From Oceanospirillum sp048270425 (GTDB lineage: Bacteria > Pseudomonadota > Gammaproteobacteria > Pseudomonadales > Halomonadaceae), in NCBI GenBank assembly GCA_048270425.1, contig JBLWSY010000014.1, forward strand, positions 1 through 64,000: 64,000 nucleotides of DNA, written 5' to 3'. Below the pieces are notes generated by a model. It was not told the DNA's origin. It ran no database searches and worked only from the letters and a program-made list of their open reading frames with translations. Each line of letters begins with the position of its first letter. The stretch's first letter is position 1. Positions 30,533 to 39,120 of this stretch are shown piece by piece. The translations under genes and the position numbers were made by a program.

Positions 30533-31153
30533 ATGGCACGTTATATTGGCCCTAAGTGCAAGCTTTCACGTCGTGAGGGCGTAGACTTATTCCTGAAGAG
30601 CGGTGTAACCGCTTTTGACAATAAGTGTAAATCAGAAACGGCTCCTGGCCAGCACGGTCAGCGTCGCGGACGTCTGTCCGAGTACGGTCTGCAGCTGCGT
30701 GAAAAGCAGAAAGTTCGTCGTATGTACGGCGTACTGGAAAAGCAGTTCCGCAACTACTACAAAGAAGCAGCTCGTCTGAAGGGCGCAACAGGTGAAAATC
30801 TGCTGCAGCTTCTGGAAAGTCGTCTGGACAACGTTATTTATCGTATGGGCTTTGGCTCCACTCGCGCTGAAGCACGTCAGCTTGTTAGCCACAAGGCTAT
30901 CCAGGTAAATGGCCGCACGGTGAACATCGCTTCTTACCAAGTTAAAGCAGGTGATGTTGTTTCAGTTCGTGAGAAAGCAAAGAACCAGCTGCGTATCCAG
31001 AACGCACTGCAACTGGCTTCTCAGCGTACTGATGTACAGTGGGTAGATGTTGATAGCAAGAAGATGGAAGGTACGTTCAAGTCTAAGCCTGAACGTTCTG
31101 AACTGTCTGCAGATATCAACGAGAACCTGATTGTTGAGCTGTACTCCAAGTAA
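30533..31153 (+). CDS. rpsD: 30S ribosomal protein S4
   Basis: S4 initiates assembly of the 30S subunit and represses the alpha operon in E. coli. It is 206 residues with an S4 RNA-binding domain (RLDNVIYRMGFGSTRAEARQLVSHK). This is the cysteine-poor C-minus form without a zinc finger. Confidence 0.97.
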   Translation: MARYIGPKCKLSRREGVDLFLKSGVTAFDNKCKSETAPGQHGQRRGRLSEYGLQLREKQKVRRMYGVLEKQFRNYYKEAARLKGATGENLLQLLESRLDNVIYRMGFGSTRAEARQLVSHKAIQVNGRTVNIASYQVKAGDVVSVREKAKNQLRIQNALQLASQRTDVQWVDVDSKKMEGTFKSKPERSELSADINENLIVELYSK

Positions 31154-31193
31154 TCTCTGAGTATTCATCTGGCAGCTAAGTAAAGGTAGTTCT

Positions 31194-32195
31194 ATGCAGC
31201 GTTCAGTGACAGAATTTCTCCGTCCACGCGAAATCAAGGTCGAAGAAGTAAGCGCTACTCGTGCGAAAGTAATTCTCGAACCATTTGAGCGTGGCTATGG
31301 TCACACTCTGGGTAATGCTCTTCGTCGTATTCTTTTGTCATCTATGCCGGGTTGTGCTGTGGTAGAGGCAGAGATCGAAGGCGTTCTGCATGAGTACAGT
31401 GCGGTTGAAGGTGTTCAGGAAGACGTAATTGAAATCCTTCTGAACCTTAAAGATGTTGCAATCCTGTTGCACGGCCGCGATGAAGCTGTACTGACGCTGA
31501 ATAAGAAAGGTCCTGGTGCAGTGACAGCTGGTGACATCCAGCTGGATCATGATGTTGAAATCGTTAATCCAGAGCACGTGATTGCTCACCTGAATGCCGA
31601 TGCTGAGATTAAAATGCAGCTTCGAGTTCAGCGTGGTCGTGGTTACGAGCCGGCTGATGCACGCCAATCACCTGAAGACGAGAGCCGTTCTATCGGTCGT
31701 CTGCAGTTGGATGCGACCTTCAGCCCGGTACGTCGTGTTTCTTACGTTGTAGAAAGCGCTCGCGTTGAGCAGCGTACTGATCTCGACAAACTGATTATCG
31801 ATCTGGAAACAGATGGCACTTTAGATCCTGAAGAGGCTATCCGTCGTTCTGCGACTATTCTTCAGGAACAGTTGGCTGCTTTTGTTGATCTTGAGACTGA
31901 CAAAGAGCAAGAACCTGAAGAAGAGGAAGATCAAATCGATCCGATTCTTCTGCGTCCGGTTGATGATCTGGAACTTACTGTTCGCTCTGCAAACTGTCTG
32001 AAAGCCGAGAACATCTACTACATTGGTGACCTGATCCAGCGCACTGAAGTAGAACTGCTGAAGACCCCGAACCTTGGTAAGAAGTCTCTGACTGAGATCA
32101 AGGACGTTCTGGCGTCTCGTGGTTTGTCTCTGGGCATGCGGTTGGAAAACTGGCCGCCAGCAAGTTTGAAGGGTGACGATAAGGCTTCTGCCTGA
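31194..32195 (+). CDS. rpoA: DNA-directed RNA polymerase subunit alpha
   Basis: The alpha subunit dimerises to start RNA polymerase assembly; its C-terminal domain binds UP elements and activators. The 333-residue protein has the N-terminal domain with ERGYGHTLGNALRRILLSSMPG. An acidic linker (about 238-250, KEQEPEEEEDQIDP) leads to the C-terminal domain with LTVRSANCLKAENI, which carries the UP-element-binding arginine. This fits the A-tract UP element seen at 1909-1934. Confidence 0.97.
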   Translation: MQRSVTEFLRPREIKVEEVSATRAKVILEPFERGYGHTLGNALRRILLSSMPGCAVVEAEIEGVLHEYSAVEGVQEDVIEILLNLKDVAILLHGRDEAVLTLNKKGPGAVTAGDIQLDHDVEIVNPEHVIAHLNADAEIKMQLRVQRGRGYEPADARQSPEDESRSIGRLQLDATFSPVRRVSYVVESARVEQRTDLDKLIIDLETDGTLDPEEAIRRSATILQEQLAAFVDLETDKEQEPEEEEDQIDPILLRPVDDLELTVRSANCLKAENIYYIGDLIQRTEVELLKTPNLGKKSLTEIKDVLASRGLSLGMRLENWPPASLKGDDKASA

Positions 32196-32228
32196 TTCAG
32201 TCATCACGGTTTGGTAAGGAACTGAAAA

Positions 32229-32606
32229 ATGCGTCATCGTAAGAGTGGTCGTAAATTTAATCGTAATAGTTCACACCGCAAGGCTATGTTCAAGAACATG
32301 GTTGTTTCGCTGGTTGAACATGAACTGATTAAAACTACACTGCCTAAAGCTAAAGAACTGCGTGGCCACATCGAGCCACTGATCACTTTGGCTAAGAACG
32401 ACTCTGTTGCAAACCGCCGTCTGGCATTTGCACGTACTCGTTCTGATGCAGCTGTAGGTAAGCTGTTTACTGATCTGGGTCCTCGTTACCAGAATCGTCC
32501 TGGTGGTTATGTTCGCATCCTGAAATGCGGCTTCCGTGCAGGCGACAACGCGCCAATGGCGTACGTTGAACTGGTAGATCGCCCAGTAGCAGCTGAAGAA
32601 GAGTAA
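32229..32606 (+). CDS. rplQ: 50S ribosomal protein L17
   Basis: L17 lies near the tunnel exit. It is 125 residues beginning MRHRKSGRKFNRNSSHRKAM. It is the last gene of the alpha operon, followed directly by a strong terminator. Confidence 0.97.
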   Translation: MRHRKSGRKFNRNSSHRKAMFKNMVVSLVEHELIKTTLPKAKELRGHIEPLITLAKNDSVANRRLAFARTRSDAAVGKLFTDLGPRYQNRPGGYVRILKCGFRAGDNAPMAYVELVDRPVAAEEE

Positions 32607-32624
32607 GTTTTACTCCTCTTCACC

Positions 32625-32653
32625 AAAAACCGGCCTTATGGCCGGTTTTTTTT
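32625..32653 (+). terminator. Intrinsic terminator of the alpha operon
   Basis: ACCGGCC/GGCCGGT with a TTAT loop is preceded by five A and followed by eight T. It ends the roughly 30-kb ribosomal block. Confidence 0.95.
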
Positions 32654-32709
32654 ATGCCTTCAATTTATTCGCAGGGTAATAAACCTGCTTGTTTGTCTGA
32701 TTTTTAAGC

Positions 32710-32742
32710 AAAAAAAAACCGCACCCTCGGGCACGGTTTTAA
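32710..32742 (-). terminator. Intrinsic terminator of uvrA (minus strand)
   Basis: Read on the minus strand, CCGTGCC and GGTGCGG pair with two G-U pairs around CGAG, followed by eight U. On the plus strand the same positions would be C-A mismatches, so the element works only for uvrA. Confidence 0.85.
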
Positions 32743-32768
32743 GCTCGTTTAGCGGGCGGTTGCTGGGA

Positions 32769-35597
32769 TTATTTTTTCTTTAACAGCGGTGCAAGAAAAC
32801 GTCCTGTATGGGAATGTTCTATTTTCGCCAGCTGTTCTGGTGTGCCTTCAGCAATAATCTGACCGCCGCCACTACCGCCTTCTGGTCCTAAATCAATCAG
32901 CCAGTCAGCCGTCTTGATCACATCCAGGTTATGTTCGATCACGACGAGAGTATTGCCGTGGTCTCTCAGGCGTTGAAGTACCGTCAGCAATTGCTGAATA
33001 TCAGCAAAGTGAAGGCCTGTGGTCGGTTCATCAAGAATATAGATTGTTTTACCGGTATCCCGCTTGGATAGCTCTTTTGCCAGTTTAACCCGCTGGGCTT
33101 CACCACCGGATAGTGTTGTCGCGCTTTGCCCTAAGCGAATGTAGGAAAGACCCACATCGATCAGAGTTTGCAGCTTGCGCGCAAGTGCTGGAACTGCGCT
33201 GAAAAATTCCAGAGCATCCTCCATCGTCATATCCAGCACTTCATGGATACTTTTGCCCTTGTAACGAACTTCTAGGGTTTCCCGGTTATAACGTTTACCC
33301 TTACAGACATCGCAGGGCACATAGATATCAGGCAGGAAGTGCATCTCTACTTTGATCAGACCATCGCCCTGACAGGCCTCACAGCGCCCACCCTTAACGT
33401 TAAAACTGAAACGGCCAGGCTTATATCCACGTGAGCGCGCTTCCTGAGTACCGGCGAAGAGTTCCCGAATCGGCGTGAACAGACCGGTATAGGTCGCAGG
33501 GTTTGAACGCGGTGTCCGACCGATTGGGCTTTGATCGATATCGATCACCTTATCAAAGAGGTCAAGACCCTCAATGTCATCAAAGGCTGCCGGAGTCAGA
33601 GTAGTATTCCGGTTTAACTCACGGGCCAGCAGTGGGTATAGCGTTCCGTTAATCAGTGTTGATTTCCCTGAACCGGAAACACCCGTGATACAGGTAAAGA
33701 GCCCGGCTGAAATCGTCAGGTCGACATCTTTAAGATTGTTGCCTTTAGCGCCCTTGAGCTTTAGCTGCTGCTCAGGATGTGCGGGAATACGGAATTTGGG
33801 AATAGCGATCTCTTTCTCACCGCTTAGGTACTGGCCGGTAACAGATGCTTTATTGGCGATAACCTCTTCAGGTGTTCCTGCGGCAATAACCTGACCGCCA
33901 TGCACGCCTGCTCCGGGCCCGATATCCAACAGATAATCTGCGGAGCGAATCGCATCCTCGTCGTGTTCGACCACGATCACAGTGTTACCCAGATCCCTCA
34001 GATGAGTCAGCGTTTGGATCAGGCGCTCATTGTCGCGCTGATGGAGGCCAATTGAGGGCTCATCAAGGATGTACATGACACCAACAAGCCCTGCACCGAT
34101 CTGGCTGGCAAGCCTGATGCGTTGCGCTTCCCCACCAGAAAGAGTGTCTGCACTGCGCTCCAGTGTCAGGTAGTCAAGGCCAACATTGACCAAAAACTGT
34201 AGTCGTTGACGGATCTCTGCCAGAATTTTGTCAGCGATCTCGCCTTTTCGACCTTCAAGCTGCAGTGTTTCGTAGTAACGGTATGCATCACCGATCGGCA
34301 TATGCACGACGTCCTGAATATGCTTATCGGCAACGCTGACAAAACGTGCTTCCTCGCGAAGACGTGCTCCATCACAGCTTGGGCAAGGCTGCACGCTAAG
34401 ATACTTTGCTAGCTCTTCCCGAACCATTTGCGACTCTGTTTCCCGATACCGGCGTTCCATATTGGGAATCACGCCTTCAAAAGGATGAGAGCGGGTAACT
34501 TTATCGCCACGATCATTGATATAGACAAATTCGACCTTGGTGTTACCAGTGCCCTGTAAAACCAGTTTCTGATGTTCTTCTGACAGATCTTTCCAGGCAG
34601 TTTCCAGCTTAAAGCCAAACTGTTTTGCCACAGAAGAGAGCATTGAAAAGTAGTAAACGCTCCCTCTGTCCCAGCCACGAATAGCACCTTCCGCCAGGCT
34701 GAGCTCATGGTTCGTGATCAGCTTATCCTGATTAAAGAACTGATGAGTACCAAGACCATCACAGGTCGGGCAGGCGCCGGCAGGGTTATTGAAAGAGAAA
34801 AGACGAGGCTCCAGATCCTGAATCGCATAGCCGCATTCAGGACAAGCAAATTTTGATGAAAAGCTTATGTCAGGCTGTTCGCCATCCATAAAGTGAACAA
34901 TGGCTAAGCCATCAGCCAGTTGTAACGCGGTTTCGAATGACTCAGCCAGACGTTGCTGTTGATCAGGGCGAACCTTGATGCGATCAACCACTACTTCCAA
35001 AGTGTGTTTTTTATTTTTATCCAGTGCGGGTACATCGTCCAGTTCGTAGACCGTGCCGTTGAGACGAATCCGAACAAAGCCCTGGCTACGGAGCTCACCC
35101 AGAAGGTTAAGATGTTCCCCCTTGCGAGCTCTGACTACCGGTGCTAGCAGCATGAGTTTACTGCCTTCCGGTAATGCCAGAACCTGGTCGACCATTTGGC
35201 TCACTTCCTGAGCCTCCAGCGGCAGAGAATGAGTCGGGCAGTGGGGAGTACCTGCGCGAGCAAACAGCAGGCGCAGATAGTCGTAGATCTCAGTTATGGT
35301 GCCTACTGTCGAGCGAGGGTTGTGCGAAGTTGATTTCTGCTCAATAGAGATTGCTGGTGACAAGCCTTCAATATGATCAACATCCGGCTTTTCCATCATC
35401 GATAAAAACTGACGGGCATAGGTTGAAAGCGATTCAACATAGCGTCGCTGGCCTTCAGCATACAAGGTGTCAAAGGCGAGTGAAGACTTACCTGAGCCGG
35501 ATAGACCGGTGATCACCACCAGTTTGTCCCTAGGGATTTCAATATTTACGTTTTTCAGGTTATGAGTACGTGCACCGCGAACCAGTATCTTATCCAT
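32769..35597 (-). CDS. uvrA: Excinuclease ABC subunit A
   Basis: UvrA is the damage sensor of nucleotide excision repair; its dimer loads UvrB on damaged DNA. The 942-residue protein has two ABC ATPase modules. The first Walker A is GLSGSGKSS at 31-39, and the second is GVSGSGKST. The signature LSGGEAQR appears in both halves. Zinc cysteines are visible in CPECGYAIQ...CPTC and in CEACQGDG...CDVCKGKRYN. The start is the ATG ending at 35597 (MDKILVRGARTHNLKN), which matches E. coli and has GGAAGG ahead; an in-frame start 11 codons upstream is rejected. It is convergent with the alpha operon and divergent from a lipoprotein gene. Confidence 0.97.
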   Translation of the reverse strand: MDKILVRGARTHNLKNVNIEIPRDKLVVITGLSGSGKSSLAFDTLYAEGQRRYVESLSTYARQFLSMMEKPDVDHIEGLSPAISIEQKSTSHNPRSTVGTITEIYDYLRLLFARAGTPHCPTHSLPLEAQEVSQMVDQVLALPEGSKLMLLAPVVRARKGEHLNLLGELRSQGFVRIRLNGTVYELDDVPALDKNKKHTLEVVVDRIKVRPDQQQRLAESFETALQLADGLAIVHFMDGEQPDISFSSKFACPECGYAIQDLEPRLFSFNNPAGACPTCDGLGTHQFFNQDKLITNHELSLAEGAIRGWDRGSVYYFSMLSSVAKQFGFKLETAWKDLSEEHQKLVLQGTGNTKVEFVYINDRGDKVTRSHPFEGVIPNMERRYRETESQMVREELAKYLSVQPCPSCDGARLREEARFVSVADKHIQDVVHMPIGDAYRYYETLQLEGRKGEIADKILAEIRQRLQFLVNVGLDYLTLERSADTLSGGEAQRIRLASQIGAGLVGVMYILDEPSIGLHQRDNERLIQTLTHLRDLGNTVIVVEHDEDAIRSADYLLDIGPGAGVHGGQVIAAGTPEEVIANKASVTGQYLSGEKEIAIPKFRIPAHPEQQLKLKGAKGNNLKDVDLTISAGLFTCITGVSGSGKSTLINGTLYPLLARELNRNTTLTPAAFDDIEGLDLFDKVIDIDQSPIGRTPRSNPATYTGLFTPIRELFAGTQEARSRGYKPGRFSFNVKGGRCEACQGDGLIKVEMHFLPDIYVPCDVCKGKRYNRETLEVRYKGKSIHEVLDMTMEDALEFFSAVPALARKLQTLIDVGLSYIRLGQSATTLSGGEAQRVKLAKELSKRDTGKTIYILDEPTTGLHFADIQQLLTVLQRLRDHGNTLVVIEHNLDVIKTADWLIDLGPEGGSGGGQIIAEGTPEQLAKIEHSHTGRFLAPLLKKK

Positions 35598-35668
35598 GGA
35601 CCTTCCGTTGAATCTTAGAAAAGGTGGCATTGATGAAATGGAAGAGCACCAATGTTTCAGGGCTAAGC

Positions 35669-35698
35669 ATTATAGAGAGACACTGGATGTTAGAACAG
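35669..35698 (-). promoter_or_regulatory. uvrA promoter with LexA (SOS) box
   Basis: On the minus strand a perfect -10, TATAAT, occupies 35674-35669. Just upstream is CTGTTCTAACATCCAG (35698-35683), which matches CTGT-N8-ACAG with one mismatch and has the CTG-N10-CAG core. A LexA box overlapping the -35/spacer is the standard layout for uvrA in gammaproteobacteria. The uvrA start codon is about 70 bases downstream. Confidence 0.72.
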
Positions 35699-35802
35699 GG
35701 GTAGGGTATTCCAAAAGGGAAAGCTAATGGAATCTTTACTGAGCGGGACTAGCTTTTTAGAATGCTCGTGTACGGAAAATGTCTAATTGGAGAAGGTTAA
35801 AC

Positions 35803-36753
35803 ATGGATCTGGGTTTTAGGCTCAAAAGCGGATTTTTAGCCCTAAGTGTGGCTTTGTTGTTTGGTTGTGGCGGTTCCGGCGGTGGTGGTGACGACTCTCC
35901 GAGTTATTCCCCTGTTGAATACAACGGCAAGACAACCCCGGCTTCTATCGATGATTCTAATAAAGATTCGATCGCTGCCTCTGCCAGAAAAAATGTCGAT
36001 TTCTACATTGATACTATGGAAGAGAGTGATTCAGCTTCTGAGATAATGGGTGCGGGGGCATCAGTAAAGGCTGACTTACTGAGTATTATCCAGGCTACGA
36101 CATCGTCCTTCAGCTCGAACGCACCGACAAAGCAGCGTGTTGTTTCTTCGACTGAATACGGTACATGTGGGGGCTCATACTCATACACAGACTCGACAAT
36201 TACCTATAGTAATTATTGTGTTTATGGCATGACTATAGATGGTAAAGCCACTGTTAAGCAGAGCAGTGATGGAAGGTCTGTTGAGGTTGTCTATAGAAAT
36301 TTCACCATCAAGGCTGATAATTTTAACTATTCACTGAATGGCTTCTACAAATCTACAAGTTATGACGATGGAAGTTTCCGTAATTGGTATAATTTGAGTG
36401 TTGTCGTAGATGGCGAATCATTCACAATGGCTGGTGATTCATATTGCCCGGCCGATGATGATCTCAGTTGTGTGAACTCCTCATACTACAAAGATGGAAA
36501 CACTACCTATAAAGCAGAGATAATTACTGACTTTAGTGAGAATTCTTCTGATGGAACCATTTCAGGGGAAATCAAGCTTTACCACCCTGATTATGGTTAT
36601 GTAAACGTTGTGGTTGATAAGCTCAAAGTCTGTTCCAGTGGCACATATGAATCTGGCACCATCACGATTACGGATAATGACGGTAGCAAAATTGTTATCA
36701 GCTATTCTTCTTGCGGCAGTGATGGAGTTGTGAGCTTTACTCCTGCACCTTAA
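35803..36753 (+). CDS. Putative lipoprotein of unknown function
   Basis: The 316-residue protein has a lipoprotein signal peptide (KSGFLALSVALLFGC, lipidated Cys at 22) followed by a Gly-rich linker GGSGGGGDDS. The rest is rich in Ser, Thr, Tyr, Asp and Gly with alternating hydrophobic residues, suggesting a beta-rich exported domain, and it has several spaced cysteines that may form disulphides. Asp after the Gly-Ser stretch is distant from +2, so outer-membrane retention is likely. ATG 35803 has GGAGAAGG at 35789-35796; ATG 35779 would put extra residues before the signal and is less likely. I do not recognise a family. Base composition is more AT-rich than its neighbours. It is followed by its own terminator. 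Confidence 0.8.
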   Translation: MDLGFRLKSGFLALSVALLFGCGGSGGGGDDSPSYSPVEYNGKTTPASIDDSNKDSIAASARKNVDFYIDTMEESDSASEIMGAGASVKADLLSIIQATTSSFSSNAPTKQRVVSSTEYGTCGGSYSYTDSTITYSNYCVYGMTIDGKATVKQSSDGRSVEVVYRNFTIKADNFNYSLNGFYKSTSYDDGSFRNWYNLSVVVDGESFTMAGDSYCPADDDLSCVNSSYYKDGNTTYKAEIITDFSENSSDGTISGEIKLYHPDYGYVNVVVDKLKVCSSGTYESGTITITDNDGSKIVISYSSCGSDGVVSFTPAP

Positions 36754-36763
36754 TTTGCATGTA

Positions 36764-36799
36764 CGAGAAAAGCCCCTTTAATGGGGCTTTTCTCGTTTC
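36764..36799. terminator. Bidirectional-looking intrinsic terminator
   Basis: A 13-base perfect stem, CGAGAAAAGCCCC / GGGGCTTTTCTCG, has a short AT-rich loop. T-rich and A-rich flanks allow function in either direction; the lipoprotein gene ends 10 bases before it. Confidence 0.85.
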
Positions 36800-36925
36800 G
36801 AAAGACAGCTTTCTCCCTTCGCTGGCATTGCGGTGCTTATCAGGAGTAAAATGTCCGGCTATTCGAAAACAGTACGAATTGATGGTGCTGTCATTTTGTC
36901 GATTTCTATGGGGTAAACAAGCCGG

Positions 36926-38290
36926 ATGAGTATTGAGTCGATGACAACCGGTGAGCGCCGCGCGGTTACCGGACTGGCGGGACTGTATGTGCTGCGGATG
37001 CTGGGCCTTTTCATGGTTCTGCCGGTGCTGTCTATCTATAGCGCAGACCTGGAAGGTGCAACACCGGCTCTGATCGGTATGGCGATTGGTGGTTATGGTC
37101 TGACACAGGCTCTGTTACAGATTCCGTTTGGCTTCCTGTCCGATAAAATTGGCCGTAAAACAGTGATTGTTTTTGGTCTGTTGCTGTTTATTGCCGGTAG
37201 TGTCGTTGCGGCGATGTCAGAAACTATTTATGGCGTTATTATCGGTCGTTGCCTGCAAGGCAGTGGTGCGATTGCCAGTAGTCTAATGGCGCTTTTGTCA
37301 GACCTGACCCGTGAACAGATGCGCATGCGCGCGATGGCCGTGGTTGGTATGAGTATCGGTATTTCGTTCTCCGTTGCGTTGGTTTTGGGGCCGTTGATCT
37401 CTCAGCCCTTTGGTCTTGAAGGCTTGTTCTGGTTTACTGCTCTGCTGGCATCCACAGGTCTTGCGGTTATCTGGAAGTGGGTACCGACGCCTCAGCGTTA
37501 TGATCAGCACCGGGATACGGGAGTTCAGAAAGGTCAGCTTAAACAAATCGTCCGCCATCCTGAGTTGTTACGTCTCGACTTCGGCATCTTTATTCTGCAC
37601 CTGGTGATGACAGCGACCTTTGTGGTTGTGCCTCTTCGAATGGTGGAGCTGGGCCTTGCTACCGCCAATCATTGGATGGTTTACCTTCCCATTATGATTC
37701 TTTCTTTCCTAGCGATGGTGCCTTTTATCATCGTGGCGGAGAAAAAACGCAAGATGAAGCCGATTTTCATCTTTGCCATTGCCCTGGTCGCTGCTTCTCA
37801 GCTGCTGATGGGTGGCCTTACGGCGGAAAGCCGTAATGCACTCTTTATCCTCTTGTTCCTCTACTTTATGGCCTTCAACCTGCTCGAAGCGAGTCTGCCG
37901 TCACTGGTGAGCAAGATCTCTCCTGCGGGGCAGAAAGGCGCTGCTATGGGCGTTTATTCCAGTAGCCAGTTCCTGGGGGCTTTCGTTGGAGGTGCTGCAG
38001 GCGGCTGGGTTTATGGCGAGTGGGGAATTGATGCGGTGCTGATGGCCTGTGGTTTGTTAGCATTGCTTTGGGCGTTGGTGGTTTTACCAATGGCGCCACC
38101 TAAACACCTGACTGGTAAAGCGGTTTCTCTGCCGGAGCACTGGGCTCAGGACACCGAAGGTTTTGTTAAGCGCCTTCTGGCTCTGCCGGGTGTTGAAGAG
38201 GTTGTTGTCATCGCCGATGAGAAAGCAGCCTATATGAAAATAGATAAAGCACACTTTGATGATCAGGCCTTGGCAGCAGCCATTACCTGA
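36926..38290 (+). CDS. MFS transporter with C-terminal YAM-like domain (YajR-like)
   Basis: This 454-residue inner-membrane transporter has about 12 predicted membrane helices. The MFS loop motif GFLSDKIGRKTVIVFG lies between helices 2 and 3, and GRCLQGSGAIASSLMALLSDLT is in helix 4-5. After the last helix (about 385) there is a soluble tail of about 65 residues (VKRLLALPGVEEVVVIADEKAAYMKI) resembling the ferredoxin-like YAM domain of E. coli YajR. The substrate is unknown. It lies 31 bases before ssb, and from memory an MFS gene also sits between uvrA and ssb in Pseudomonas, so the neighbourhood is probably ancestral. Confidence 0.85.
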   Translation: MSIESMTTGERRAVTGLAGLYVLRMLGLFMVLPVLSIYSADLEGATPALIGMAIGGYGLTQALLQIPFGFLSDKIGRKTVIVFGLLLFIAGSVVAAMSETIYGVIIGRCLQGSGAIASSLMALLSDLTREQMRMRAMAVVGMSIGISFSVALVLGPLISQPFGLEGLFWFTALLASTGLAVIWKWVPTPQRYDQHRDTGVQKGQLKQIVRHPELLRLDFGIFILHLVMTATFVVVPLRMVELGLATANHWMVYLPIMILSFLAMVPFIIVAEKKRKMKPIFIFAIALVAASQLLMGGLTAESRNALFILLFLYFMAFNLLEASLPSLVSKISPAGQKGAAMGVYSSSQFLGAFVGGAAGGWVYGEWGIDAVLMACGLLALLWALVVLPMAPPKHLTGKAVSLPEHWAQDTEGFVKRLLALPGVEEVVVIADEKAAYMKIDKAHFDDQALAAAIT

Positions 38291-38321
38291 TAAAACTGAA
38301 CACAGTATTCTGGAGTAAGTT

Positions 38322-39029
38322 ATGTCCCGTGGTATTAACAAGGTAATCCTGGTCGGTAATGTCGGACAGGATCCGGAAGTACGTTATCTGCCAAATGGTG
38401 GTGCAGTTGCCAACGTAACACTGGCAACCAGTGAAAGCTGGATGGATAAAAACAGTGGTCAGCGCCAGGAAAAAACAGAATGGCACCGGATCGTCTTCTT
38501 CGGAAAGCTGGCTGATGTGGTAAGCCAGTATGTGAAGAAAGGTTCTAAGCTGTATGTTGAAGGCAAGCTACAGACCCGCAAATGGCAGGACCAGAGTGGC
38601 AATGATAAATACACCACTGAAATTGTTGTAGACGGTTTCAGCGGTCAGATGCAGATGCTGGATGGCCGTGGCGGTGATAATAGCGGCGGTTATAACGGTG
38701 GAGCTAACATGGGCGGAGCCCAGGGTGGAATGGGCGGTAACCAGGGGGGGTATGGCAACAACCCTGCAGCACAGCCTATGGCGCAGCCTCAGCAGAACAA
38801 CTTCCAGCAGCAGGCTCCTCAGCAGCCGGCTAATCCTTATCAGCAGCCGGACTACTCTCAATCTGCTCCGCAACAGCAGCCTGCTCCCCAGCAACAAGCA
38901 CCTCGCCCAGCGCCGCAGCAGCCTGCCCACCAACAGGCCCCTCAGCAGCCGCAGGGCGGTAACTTTGGTTCTCCGGCCAGCGCTCCGGCGCAAGGCTTTG
39001 ATGACTTCGATGACGATATCCCGTTCTAA
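38322..39029 (+). CDS. ssb: Single-stranded DNA-binding protein
   Basis: SSB coats single-stranded DNA during replication, repair and recombination. The 235-residue protein has an N-terminal OB fold (SRGINKVILVGNVGQDPEVRYLP to about 110) and a long disordered Gly/Gln/Pro-rich linker. It ends with the acidic tip DFDDDIPF, which binds partner proteins such as RecQ and the DNA polymerase III chi subunit. The linker is longer than in E. coli SSB (178 residues total). The 31-base spacing suggests co-transcription with the MFS gene. Confidence 0.97.
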   Translation: MSRGINKVILVGNVGQDPEVRYLPNGGAVANVTLATSESWMDKNSGQRQEKTEWHRIVFFGKLADVVSQYVKKGSKLYVEGKLQTRKWQDQSGNDKYTTEIVVDGFSGQMQMLDGRGGDNSGGYNGGANMGGAQGGMGGNQGGYGNNPAAQPMAQPQQNNFQQQAPQQPANPYQQPDYSQSAPQQQPAPQQQAPRPAPQQPAHQQAPQQPQGGNFGSPASAPAQGFDDFDDDIPF

Positions 39030-39120
39030 GCGGAGCGACGATAAGCGTTACATCTGAATAATCAGCGGCCAGGGTGATCTTCCTAGGGCCGCAAGCACAG
39101 GTTTGTGGGAGCTAAGATAC

